Source: Alligator mississippiensis (lineage: Eukaryota > Chordata > Crocodylia > Alligatoridae). From it: a DNA stretch of 64,000 bases. The notes beneath the pieces are model-generated. The model searched no databases, had not been told where the DNA came from, and worked only from the letters and a program-made list of their open reading frames with translations. The stretch spans positions 28,474,501-28,538,500 of the forward strand of contig NC_081827.1 in assembly GCF_030867095.1 (NCBI RefSeq). Reading direction: 5' to 3'. This document shows positions 1-12,900 of the stretch, piece after piece; the first letter of the stretch is position 1, and the number at the start of each line of letters is the position of its first letter. A program made the translations under genes and the position numbers.

Positions 1-214
1 AAAAAATCTACTTCATAGCTAATCCTGGTGATGTGTATGGATGTAACAAAGCTAAAACCAAGTCATGTGACAAATTTTTGTCTGCTGCCCATAGATGGCT
101 GTTTTTAGCACCAGACAGGATATTATTGTTCAATAATTCTGCTTTACCTGTTATGTTGGGAGGATTTTGATGCTTTCTTTGTGTATGGTTTTACCATATC
201 TTTCTTCTTTGCAG

Positions 215-255
215 GTAATATTTGAACTCAGTCCCCAGCAAAGAGAGTGGCAAAG
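215..255 (+). CDS. ERGIC2: ERGIC2 exon (lumenal, [11 protein letters not shown])
   Basis: A pyrimidine-rich tract and CAG precede base 215; the donor is gtaata at 256. Reading starts in phase 0 (GTA ATA TTT GAA) and ends two bases into an Arg codon completed by the next exon. The residues [11 protein letters not shown] match the family. This is the first exon visible in the window. Confidence 0.9.
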
Positions 256-3200
256 GTAATAGATAATTATGTAGTGTTCTTTGTGTGTACACCCCCCCCC
301 CCCCATGGGTTGGAGAGGGGTATGTTTGTTTTTCATTTACTGCTGGAAATAGCCCAAGTATACCTAAATTCTGTCAACCAAAGCCATATATTAAATTTGA
401 AAAGCAGCTGCCCATTAGGTAGCAGTGCAGATTCAGTAAATTGAAGCTCGTTTATTTTACAGTGGTGAGTATTTTGTATTGTGTTGTGAGTAAATACCGT
501 CTTTCACATTTTTAATGCAAAACTTTTTCAGGTATCAATCCTTGTAATAAACCAATAACTGCATGTTTGTTTGGCTTAATTTTATATAAGGTTATTTTTT
601 TTGGTAGATGTGTTCAATTTTATAAAGGCGTATTTTGAGGCATATGAAAGCAAATTAATTGGGACATAAAGCCAAAATAATTGACATTCCTGGATTAATT
701 ATTATTATATACAAGGATTTTAGATTCTCTTTGCTTCAGTAGGTATTTCCTGAGGAGAGGGTAAGAGAAATGCTCCATTTTATTATAGAACACAACAGTA
801 AGCAAATAGAGATGCCTGTGTGCTCTAGTGGGAAACCCTGCATATTGCACACATTACTTTTTATAGTAGGAATTCAGGCATAGAGTTTGTGCTTGTTTGT
901 TCTTGTTTGAGTTGAAAGGTTCGCTCACATGGTGGCAATGACATGTACCTGGAGTCCCAAAAGGCTGAGTTTTTACTGCTGGACCCACTGCCAAAGTAAA
1001 AGAATGTTTAGACCTGCCAGCCTCAGCTGTGTTCTCATTTGAAAGCTCTGTCACAGAAACTAAAGCCTCTTTAAATTCTTTAGCTATCTGTCTAATGTCA
1101 CTATCCTTCTGATATACATGTCAAACTCTGAAGCTTGCATTACGTCTTATTTACACAATCTAAAAATAAGCTTAAGCAGCAAGAGTAACATTTAGCATGT
1201 TAGTATTTAACATACCATGTTGATCTTGGGTGTCTTAATATATGTAGCTGACAGTTAACTGTGACTTTATTTTTGGTTATGCTTTTGCATGTATTCATAC
1301 TTGCTGTACTTATCTGTGTGATCTTTAGGATGCTGCAGTTAATTCAGAGTAGGCTGCAGGAAGAACACTCTCTTCAAGATGTAATATTCAAAAGTGCTTT
1401 TAGAAGTGCTTCAACAGCACTACCACCAAGGTGAGAGGGAATGTTTTGGGGTTTTTTTGTAATTTGCCTTCAACTTCTGTCATATGTGCTCTTTAATACA
1501 TTTCTTAGGCTAAAGTTACAAAGCCAAAGACCTGAATGCCTTTGCTTTGCTTCAGGGTCCCTGAATCCAAAGTTTTATTTAATATTTTGGGGCATAATGG
1601 TCTCTTCCTGTGATGTGAGAAAATTGTGTAACTAGTACTTCATTTATTTCAAATGGTTTTATTCATTTTGGTGAACTGCTTTCCAGCTGCTTCCAGATAG
1701 TCTGGTGAGCCAAACTAATGTGTTGAACATATCAATGGCATCAGGATAGTTTCAGAAGAGCTAGGGTCAGGAGGGACCTGAGCAGATCATCTAGCCTGAC
1801 CCCCTGCCACAGGCAGGAATGAATGCTGGGTTCACAAGACCCCAGACAGGTGATTGTCCAACCTCGTCTTGAATTTGCCCAAGGTAGGGGCGAGGACCAC
1901 TTCCCTGGGAGGTTGGTTCCAGATTTTGGCCACCCTAACTGTAAAATATTGCCTTCTGATCTCTAACCTAAACCTATTCTCCGTCAGCTTATTACCATTG
2001 TTCCTTGTCGCCCCAGGTGGTGCTGGGAGAAAAGGGCTCTACCTATTTAGTGCTGATCTTCCCTGATGAGTTTGTAGGCAGTCACCAGGTCCCCCCTCAG
2101 CCTCCTCTTGCTGAAGCTGAACAGGTTCAGGTCCCTCAGTCTCTCCTCATAGGGCCTGTCCTGCTGCCCTCTCACCAAGCAGGTGGCCCTCCTCTGAACC
2201 CTCTCCAGGCTGGCCACATCCCTTTTGAAGTGCGGCACCCAGTACTGGACACAATACTCCAACTGCGGCCTGACCAAAGTCGCATAGTGGGGGAGTATCA
2301 CCTCTCTGAACCGGCTTGTGATGCACCTTTGGATGCATGACAAGGTATGGCTGGCTGTACTGGCTGTGGTCTGGCATTGGTGGCTCATGTTCATCTTGGA
2401 GTCAATAACGACTCCGAGATCCCTTTCCGCCTCTGTGCTTTCAAGAAGGGAACTCCCCAGCCTGTATGTATGTATGCTGTGGATTCCTTCTCCGAAGGTG
2501 CAGCACCCTGCATTTATCTACGTTGAACCCCATCCTATTCTCGTCTGCCCACTTTTGTAGTCTGTCTAAATCTAGTTGCAGCCTTTCTTTCCCTTCAAGC
2601 GTGTCCACCTCGCTCCACATCAGCAAACTTGGACAGTGTGCTTTCCACCCCCTTGTCCAAGTCGCTGACGAAGATATTAAACAGTGCGGGCCCGAGGACT
2701 GAGCCCTGGGGCACCCCACTGCTCACATCTCACCAGGTTGAGTATAACCCATCCACCACTACTCTCTGGATGTACCTCATCAGCCAGTTTTTTACCCATC
2801 CAACTGTGTAGGCATCAATGCCACAGTCACTTAATTTATTGATGAGGATGGGGTGAAAGACAGTGTCAAAGGCCGTCTAGAAAGACTACGTCCATGGTGA
2901 CGCCATTATCCAAGGATTTAGTTACTTGGTCATAAAAGGCAATCAGGTTGGTCAGGCAGGACCTGCCTTTGAACCCATGCTGATTGCCCCTGAGCATGAT
3001 CTCCCCTGCAGGCCCCCCACCGATGTGCTCCTTGATGATTCTCTCCAAGATGTTCCCGAGCACCGAGGTGAGGCTTACAGGCCTATAGTTACTTGGGTCC
3101 TCCTTCCTCCCTTTCTTGAAAATTGGGACCACATTAGCCAGTTTCCAATCCCCCGGCACCTGGCCAGATGACCACGAATGCTCGTACAGCCGGGCCAAGG

Positions 3201-6200
3201 GCTCCGCAATGACCCCTGCCAGCTCCCTCAACACCCTTGGGTGGAGGGCATCTGGACCTCTAGCCCTTCCAGAAGATCCCTAACTACATCTCCACTGACT
3301 GAAGGCCTGACAAAGCTATCCCCAAAATTGTCCCTACCTCTGGTAGGTGGGATGTCCCGGTCCCTGTTCAAGAAAACAGAGGCAAAGAAACTGTTAAAAA
3401 TATCAGCTTTCTTGTGTAAAAAATAATTTCCTGCTTTGTTCCTCTCCCTGTTTCATGGAGGGACATGACCTCTGTGTTCAGATGCATTCTCTGTTAGCCT
3501 TTTTAAGTTATGCTTGTTAGCGTGGAAGTTTGGATACTTTAGTGTTCACAGTTTCCAGTTTTGTTTTCTTGATGTGCTAGACTGTACCAGAAGGATACAA
3601 GAACATTATTATTATTATTTTTTACTTTGGATACTAAATTTTAATCTTTCTGGCATTGTTTCACCGAGGTGAAGGGTATTTTCAATTGCTATGTATTTAA
3701 GCTGCTTTACTGTTTCTTGTTCAAACAGGGAAGATAATTCCTTACAGCCTCCAGATGCATGCCGGATTCATGGCCATCTTTATGTCAATAAAGTGGCAGG
3801 GAACTTTCACATAACCGTGGGCAAGTATGTTCTGTTCAGTTGCTGAAAATACTACAAAATGACTGTGACAGATATCTTCATAATTAAGAAAAAATGCTAT
3901 GAGTGCCTATTGCGTAGCTAGATGCTTTTCTTGTTAATACAGTTTTGCTTCTTGATCATAATTTTTTTTCATGCAATATCTCTTGGTACAGTTGAACCAC
4001 CACTTTGACTGTAATTAAAAATGAAGAATTTTGAATTCTTGAAAATCTGTTTAAGCAGCTTCTTATTTGTTCACCAATATTGCCACAGTGAACCCTTGTA
4101 GCTAATTAGGTGAAAGAATAGCTTTTCACTTCTCTTAATCTCTATGTTCTTGCTAAATCCTGTTGCTGCCTACTTTTTAGTATCTGTCCAGATCAGCCTT
4201 ATAACTGGGGCCTCTACCCATAATGTATCATAGTATCCTTCTGCCTGGTTTCCCAGTCTCTTATCCATCCACTTTTTCATTTGTGCTAATGTGTAGGGGG
4301 AATTCCTTTAATTCAGTTGTCTGTGGAGGGTGGGGGTCAGCACTGGTCATGAGGATGTAATGAAGCACAGGTAAGGAAGTCTGGTGGTCCCAAAGGGGTG
4401 AGGGAGAGGGGCATTCCAGTTTCCATTTCATTTTGTTCCTTCTCCACTGTTTCTGGTGCCCCCCCTAATTTCTTTTCTGTTGCTTCCACCCTGTCCCAGT
4501 GCACAAACTGCATAGGCCTGCAAATGAAACTGATTCTGTATCTAGTCAAAAGACAAATGCAATGAAGAAATGCAGTTGGACTATTATACAGAATTTTGAT
4601 CGTGTAGGATTGACATCTCTCTCCATTGCAGTCTGCTGGCCAGTCTGTGGTTTGTTTGTTTTTTTTTTCCACAAAAAATAGATTATTTGGTGGAGGATTT
4701 TCTTGAGTTCAGTGTCATTTTCAGATGTTGTTTTGGTTCTTTTTATGAGCAGTCAAAACTATTTTGTCAAGGCCTATTCAAAATAAGAGAAACCGGTAAC
4801 TTGCTTGGAGGAACTCAAGTTTTTTTTAACTGAGCTTCTTTCCATAAACCAGTGTTTTATATAACATATCTCTCTCTCTCCTTTCTTTAGGGCAATCCCT
4901 CATCCCAGAGGCCATGCACACTTGGCAGCCCTTGTGAGCCATGAGGGTAAGATTTCTGTCGTGTTGCCCTCCCCCCCCCCTTTCCCACTCCCTTTTTTTC
5001 AAATAAACAGTATCAATGTGCGCACACATCTTGGCAGGATCAGGAATGAATTATTTTGTGCATTTTATTTATACAACTCAATCTTTCCGACGAAGTTAGT
5101 CTCTCAAATCTGAAATGTGAACTGTAGACTGGTACCACTGTTTGACTACCTAGAGGTTTCCTGGGCTGTGAAACACCTTTTTTCTTTAAACCTTTAACTC
5201 GGGCTATTGTATGTGCCTGCATACTTTTCTTTACGATTAACTACAAGAAGTGCCAAGGCAAAATGGAACATACTGTCATTTAAACATTGCAAATGTTTGT
5301 AGTAAGGCGCAACTTGGGATTTGGGAAAATAAAATCCTGGGACCAGTTTTGTTCAATGTCTTTATCAGTGACCTGGAAGATGGCAGAGTGCACTCTCAGC
5401 AAGTTTGCTGATGACACCAGGCTGGGGGGGGAGTAGTAGATATACTGGAGGGTAAGGCTAGGATTCAGAGTGACCTAGACAAATTGGAGGTTTGGGCCAA
5501 AAGAACTCTCCTGAGGTTCAACAAGGACAAGTGCAAAGTCCTACACTTAGGATGGAACAGTCCCCTGCACCAGTACAGGCTGGGGGCTGACTGGCTGGGC
5601 AGCAGTTCTGCAGCAAAGGACCTGGGGGTTGCAGTGGCCAATAAGCTGAATATGAGCCAGGAGTGTGCCTTAGTTGCCAAGAAGGCTAATGGCATACTGG
5701 GCTGGTAGTTGTGTTGCCAGTTGGTCCAGGGAAGTGATTATTCCCCCCTATTCAGCCCTAGTGAGGCCACATCTGGAGTACTGTGTTCAGTTTTGGACCG
5801 CCCACTCCAGAAAGGATGTGGACAAATTGGAGAGAGCCCAGCGAAGGGCAACAAAATGGTGAGGGGGCTGGGGCACATGTATTTTGAACAGAGGCTGAGG
5901 GAACTGGGCTTATTTAGTCTAGAGAGGAGAAGACTAAGGGAGGATTAAATAGCAGCCTTCAGCTAACTAAAGTGGGATTCCAAAGAGGAGGGAGCTAGAC
6001 TGTTCTTAGTGTTGGCAGATAACAGAACAAGGACAATGTAGCAGAAAGCCCCCTTTTCCTCTTGCCTGCATTTGCTCTCCCCTCTTTGGATATGTTTCTC
6101 TTTTTCTACCTTTTCTTCCTTCCTCTCTCTTTCACTTTAAGATAAGAAATTGTGTTTTAAAATTTGTGTGTGTGCATTTTGTATCTCCCCTTGTAGTTTG

Positions 6201-6931
6201 GTATTTTTATCTATTTGTGTGCCATGGCATTTGTAGCTTATATTTTATACTCCTCATCTTTCAACTGAATGTGTTTAGTTTCATAAGTAAATTATACATT
6301 GTAACAATGTTAACAAGGGCAGGAATCAAACTGCCCTTCCTTGTATCAGGCTGGCCCCTGAAAGAGCGAGTGAATCAGTGACTGAATGTGTAACACAGTA
6401 GCAACGGACAGCAATTATCACCTGGAAGCAACCAACAGAAGAACTCAATAGAAGACAGTGTAACAACCAGGAAATCTCTAAACGTCACTGATCAAGGGCT
6501 AGAAGCCCTGGCCTGAGTTAATCAACGCTAGAGACCAACTTTTGGGCTGAATGTCTCCAGATCGACCACTCCCAGAGCCCTATTCTAAATTCATCAATGG
6601 ACTCCAAAACCTGCACATACATGCAGACGACACCTGGGGCTGACAGATGCCGTCTAGTAGCCACCGGGTGGGGGAGTCCCACGAGGGTCAATGACCCCTG
6701 GATTGGGCACACCTGAAAACTGGGGAGTCACCAGAGTCTGCCAAGGACAGATAAAAGGCAGTGAAAAGTGACCCTCAGTGGCACCCTCTTGATCTCCAAC
6801 TCGACCAGACCTGTCCAGCCAGAAGGACCAGCCGGCGACCCCCTTCTGGAAGATAACACCACACTGAAAGAAGCCTCAACGACAGACTCCAGCGCTTGTA
6901 GGATAGGTATACCTGACTCTGTAGCCTGCTG

Positions 6932-6966
<35 letters not shown>

Positions 6967-9900
6967 GGGGGGGGACCAGCCCCAAGGTTTATGATTACAG
7001 TGTTTCAATCCACCTAATAAACTAGAATTTTAAGGATCCCGAGTTGGACATTTGTAGCCAACAACAACGGTCTCCAGTTGCAGCAAGGAAAGTCTAGGTT
7101 GGGTATTAGGAAGAATTTTCTGACTAGGAGGGTAGTAAAACACTGGAACAGGTCCACAACCCCTCTGGGTAACTCTCCGTCCTTGGAGGTATTTAAGACC
7201 CGGCTAGACAAAACCTTGGCTGGGATGATCTAGTTGGGGATGGTTCCTACTTTGAGCAGGCGGTTGGACTAGATGGCCCCCTGAGGTCCTGTCCAACCCT
7301 AATAGTCTGTGATTCTAGTAAATGCTCATCTGTTAACATTTTTATATTTGTCTCTCAAAGGAGTTGAATATTCAACTTGATGCATTTCCTATTATGACGA
7401 TTGTGTAAGCTATAGTATTTGATATTTCTTCCAGAAAATCTTATTTGGTGGTTGTTGTCTGTTATCTTTCAGCATACAACTTCTCTCATAGAATAGATCA
7501 TTTGTCTTTTGGAGAGCTTATTCCAGGAATTATTAATCCTTTGGATGGAACAGAAAAAATTGCATCAGATCGTAAGTATTGTATGATTGAAAGTGAATTT
7601 GAAATCTGAGAATTTCTTTTAATTTTAGCTTAAAAGAATTAGTGCTCTTTTCTTGAATGCTACCCAATACAAATGTAAAATTTTGTTAAATTGGACATCT
7701 GTAATGCAGCTTTGAGTTGCTGTTTTTATTTACACTGCATCATTAATGAATTGGTTCAATGCCAATGGGTGTTTTTTTTTTTTGCTACTTCTGAAGATGA
7801 TGTGCAATTTCTCACACATGCACATCTATGCCTACACTATATTTACATTATGGGTGAGCCAATCATCTAGCTTGGACAGTGCTAAAGGACCCTGCAGCTG
7901 TGTATTATGGTGGAGACACAGAGCCCCTTGCTGTTTTAAAGGAGAGAATGTCTGAGAGTGTGACAGAGCTTCAGGATTTCCAGGTTTTGCTCCTGTAGTG
8001 GTTGCTAAAATACAATGTCATCTCTGGCAATCATTTAAATTTCCTCATGTATAAATTTAAGACATACCTTTTTCGCAGGAGTATCATGATGATTAATCTA
8101 TGAATACTTGACACATTCATTCATTAGTATTCAAAACCAACTGAGGTCTTTGGATGCATTGTTTTAAAGTAACAATAGCAGCAGTGCTTGTCAATGGTAG
8201 GTATATTGGCCTAACTGTTTAAAAGAAATTAAATGACTTGCTAAAAAACTTCATAACCCTAGCTCTTTGATCAGACAGTGATGCAGATTAGTTGGTGATG
8301 ATCTGAAATATTTAACTTGAAATCATCATTTTAGTTTGATCAGTGCTTTGTTAGGATGGTGAAAGGACTTTATAAAGTACTGTTTGCTTACTACGTGTTC
8401 TCAAAGCATTTGTCTCCTCAAAGGAAATTTGCTAGATGTTGCCAGTGTTGGAAGCTCTTGTGCATACAGTGCTGTGGCTGAAGTCACCATTTTAACTGCT
8501 TTTGACAATAGAGCCTATTGCTATACACAGGTTTACATGATATGGGGTTAATAACAATGGTAGGAATGTCAGGCTTTCCACTCTAGGGCTCCAAATAGAT
8601 TCATGAGGTTGCATAACCTTGGAATTGAGCAGCCTGATTGCTTTCAGTGGGGCTATGCACCATGTGTAATACTAGCTCCTTCTAGGCCCTGACATTGGAA
8701 ATCAGAATTCCCCAGTATAGACCAAAGTTAATAGGTAACATTTATCCCATAGTCCTTTCAGAATATGCTTTTAAATGTTTCTCAAATGATTTTATAACCT
8801 ATAATTAATGTTAATTTTTAGTGAGATTTGTTTTGTGTTTCAGACAACCAGATGTTCCAATATTTTATCACAGTTGTGCCAACAAAACTCCATACATATG
8901 AAATTTCAGCAGAAACTCATCAGTTTTCTGTGACAGAAAGGGTAAGTCCAAGCTAGAAACAGTTCAAAGTGACTGTGTGGCCACAATGATGCATTTTTGT
9001 CTAAGCTCAGTGTGAAACACTGAGACTCAGATTGGTTTTTGTTCCCTTTGGGCATGAGCACACACTGAAATATCCCAAGGTTTGTTGGGTTAATTGTAAA
9101 TGGTGTAACATGAATGCAAACTGTTATATGTTTGGTGACATGTGGTGCAAGCACCTACTCAGGACTCATTCAAAAGGTGTTTGGATGCTTATCTTGCTGG
9201 AATCATTTGATCCCTGCAGACTTCCTGCCTCTGGCAGGGGGGCTGGACTCGATCTCACGAGGTCCCTTCCAGCCCTTAATGTCTATGAAAGAAGCTAATG
9301 CAAAAAAAATGAACTTCCAGAAATCTTGATTCACAGCATCAGAATTGATGATTGGCAGCCTAACTTTCCTACTTAGTTTTCAGTATTAGCATCAAATGAT
9401 CTCGCAAAAATCATTGCAACAATATACTGTCATACAAGTTCTATGCTATGCTTAGATTTTTTTTCCTTTTGGGAAGCAGAAGCTTTTATAAGGCTTTGAA
9501 GTTCTCATAGATTAGACTTGGTACTAGATTGTCAGAAATGGACAGAGTGGTTTATTCAGGCAACGCAAGGATACATAAAGCTTCTGTCTTTTGCATCCCA
9601 GCTCTTTTGCTGTGCATTTGCTGAAGTACCTATTGCTAGTCATTTAGATGCTTACTTATGAGACTTCTGTCATCTTTAGCCATGGAGATAGTTCTCTTAT
9701 CTATCTTCGTGCCTAAATACCACATGTTTAAAAAAGAAAACCAGATCTATAAAAAAAAGGAAACTTACTCCTTCCCAAACTCTGTTATGCGGAAGAGGCT
9801 TTGTAGCATAGTACAGTAAGATATCTTGTTATCAGTTCCCTCGGCAATCATAAAACTCAGAAAAATCTTGATATTCCCAAGGCAAAGAAATGGGCTTACA

Positions 9901-12900
9901 AAAATTTGAAGTAAAAAAGGCAGGCAGGTGGTATTGTGTTTGAAAGGTGTTTGTTCTTTTGGAGTGCTAGATCACTAAATTATAACTTAACTGAAACATC
10001 AATTGCATATCTTGCATTGAGAATAAAGAATACTAGACTGCTTAAGGGCAAGGCAGGTGGGTATAGAAGGGGTGTTTGAGTTTATGTACACATACTACAT
10101 TAGCCAGGCCTGTGGAGGGGAATAAGGAATGATATGCTAGGTGCGTCTACACGAGATGTTACTTTGCCATAGTAATGAGCTACAGCTACATATCTCATTG
10201 CTATGGCGATGTAGTGTCAGCAGGCGCAAACCACGATGCCACTGCTGCTGCAGGCTTGTTGCCATTGTGCAGTAGGGTGGAAAATGACCCGTGTGCTGGC
10301 GGGTACTGTGCAGTCAGGAGCACATGTAGTCCGCTGTTCAGTAACAAGGCCTTTATAACTGTTGAGGAAATTGGCTGTTAGCTCACTACAGAATTAAAAA
10401 TAGGGTTAAAAAGTAGGGAAATGATCAATGATCTGCATTGTGTAAGATGTTATTAGTCTCCCCATTCCTCCAGCTCATCAAATATTTTTACCAAGCCACT
10501 CTGCCCTACACAGTCTTGTTGCTTATTTGCAGGTTTGAGGTGTCAGGGCCTGTCTTTCTAAATTTCTCTGCCTTTCTGACCATCCATGTAGTTCTGTCAC
10601 AGTTGTTATTGCTATGGAAACTTCTCTTTTACCTCTGTGATCACACTGAGCTCTGTGCATTACTGGGTGATTCAATTTGTAGGAAAGGTGCTACAGGAAT
10701 ACAAGTTGTCTCAGTAAACAGTTTATAAACAACTGAGATTTACGTGGGGTTGTGTTGTACCCCAGAGCAAGCAAGCAAACCTGCTTGCTACTGTTTTGTC
10801 TTTTCTTTTAGCTAGAAAATGGATTAGGGGAGGTTATAAATAGGGACCTTGACAGCGCAAAAGCACCTTTAATCTTGTTCTTTCCACCGTGGGTCTCTCC
10901 TCCCATGCAGCTGAGTGGCTGAGAGGCAGTTAAGGCTGTGGTTTTTGCCTCTCGGCCATCAGCCACAGAGTGGATGGGGGTGTGCAACGAAAAGAGTGAA
11001 GTTAAAGGGGCTGATGCGCCATGAACTGCTGCCGTGATTTAGGTAGGACTCTAGTTATAAAGGAGGATAACTCTTGAGTGAATCGGTTGTATTACACTTG
11101 GGACATGCCCAGTAGGCCTGTGTGAAGCGGCAAGTATTCGATTCGGATTTGGATTAATCCGATTTGGAGGGACAGTGATGTGATTTGAATCACTGTCCCA
11201 AATTTTGATTTGGCCGAATCGGATCCGAAAATTCAGCACAGTCCTTGACACTGGACATAGCTGCCTCCACTCCAGCTGGTAAGTCTGTTGTGGTGTGCAG
11301 AGTGGGGAGAGAAGGGTGGTGGGGGTTGCAGATTAATGCTGCCACAACAAAGGAATGGTTGGGGTTGGGGTTGGGGCTGGGACAAGCTGCCCAGCTGGGG
11401 CAAAGGGGTGGTGCAGGACTTGGGGAGGGGGGCGGACTGCGCTCCCTAAAACTTGCTATAGCCCCTGCTCCACTGCCTGCTCTGCCCCAGTCCAGAGGCC
11501 CCCCTCCATGCCTTGCCCCTGCTCGCCCAGTTGGGGCGAAGTCACTTCTTGTCCAGGAGGTGCAGGGAGGCTGGACCGCCTCCCTCCGCTGTGTGCCGCT
11601 TGTACGGAGGCAGCCCAGTGGCTCAGTCTCACGCTGGCCCCAGCTGGGTGAGTGGCGGGGCGGCATAGCCCCTGCTCCCAGCATGTTCCACCTCCTGTCT
11701 GGTGCAGCCCCAGCCCTGCCTGCCTTGCACCGATCACGGGCCACACTCCCCCACCCCATGTTCTCCCAGACCGGCAGTGGGAGCTGCTTGACAAGCTGGT
11801 ACATGAGGAGCTCCCAGACTGGTGGCGCACAGCAGCACGAGCTGCCCCAGCCTGGGTCCCGGCCCCAGCCCCAATCCCTCCCTTGCTGTGGGAGTGTTAA
11901 TCTGCTCCCCCCTCCACCCCCAAGCCCCTCGTCTCCCCTCTCTGCTTACCACAACAGACTTACCAGCTGGAGGCAGCTGTGTCCTGTCCAGCATGGTTGA
12001 GGATTGCTGCCTGTTTAGTCCGTGGCCAAATCCCTGAATTGGCACCAAATCTTTTCTGAATCAATTCAGAGGCTTATGATTTGAGTTGGACCTTCTAATG
12101 GGTCTCCTGATTCGATTCAGCTGCTGAATCGGGCCATATCTCCTCTGAATTGAATCGGCTGCTGAAGCTTTGCGCAGCCCTAATGCTCAGGACTTGAAAA
12201 ATTCATGATCCATATTGTGTCACCTCATCACAGATTAAACCTGACTCTCAATAGGGTTTAGCTGTCATTGCGAAGTCATGGTTTGAATTATTAGCTAATT
12301 CTGTTGTTTGAAAATCTTTGTTTGGATTTGTTAAAGCTTGCTGTTCTATATGAGACCTGAGTGAAGGCTATGCTTGTCATATGTCTTCATGTTTCTATTA
12401 TGATGCAGACAGATCCCCTGCTAGTAAAATGTTACAGCTCCATTCAAGTCCATAGATGTATGACAGTTCAGGATTACCAGTAGGGCCCTGTATACCAATC
12501 AGAAAAGAATTGTTATTAATGATCCTTGGCTTTGCCTAGTGACCTTACTAATAGGAGCCAGTCTTTCATTCATATGCAAAGTGTCAGTTTGATGCATGCT
12601 TGCTTCTGTGGTTTTTTTTACTTAATGCAAGGCTGTCCAGCTGGCAGCCCTTGAGCCACATGTAGCCTGCAAGGGCCAGCACTTGGCCCACAGGCCCCTG
12701 TAGCTGCCTCTCCCACAGCTGCACGGTGGGGGGGAGGTCTGAGAGGCCCGTGTGCCAGCCATGCAGCCCGCGTGGTGGGAGTCTGCGTGCAGCCTCTGCA
12801 GCCCATGCAGAGGAGAGCTGTCTGTTGCCTACACAATATTATGGGAAATCCTGGGGGGTTCAACCCCCTGAAGCATGTGGCTAGTGCTGCGTGCAACCCA

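Noticed and set aside
2047-5948. Several 60-122 codon open frames as host genes
   Set aside because: They are pieces of CR1 reverse transcriptase in broken frames, or shadows of it.
6728-7025. Frames with Thr-His or Val-Cys runs
   Set aside because: They read through the (TG)n microsatellite of the solo LTR.
11190-12048. Long open frames (204, 251, 124 and 104 codons) on both strands
   Set aside because: They lie in the GC-rich inverted-repeat core of a hAT element. Stops are rare there because of composition, frames overlap on both strands and no domain is seen.
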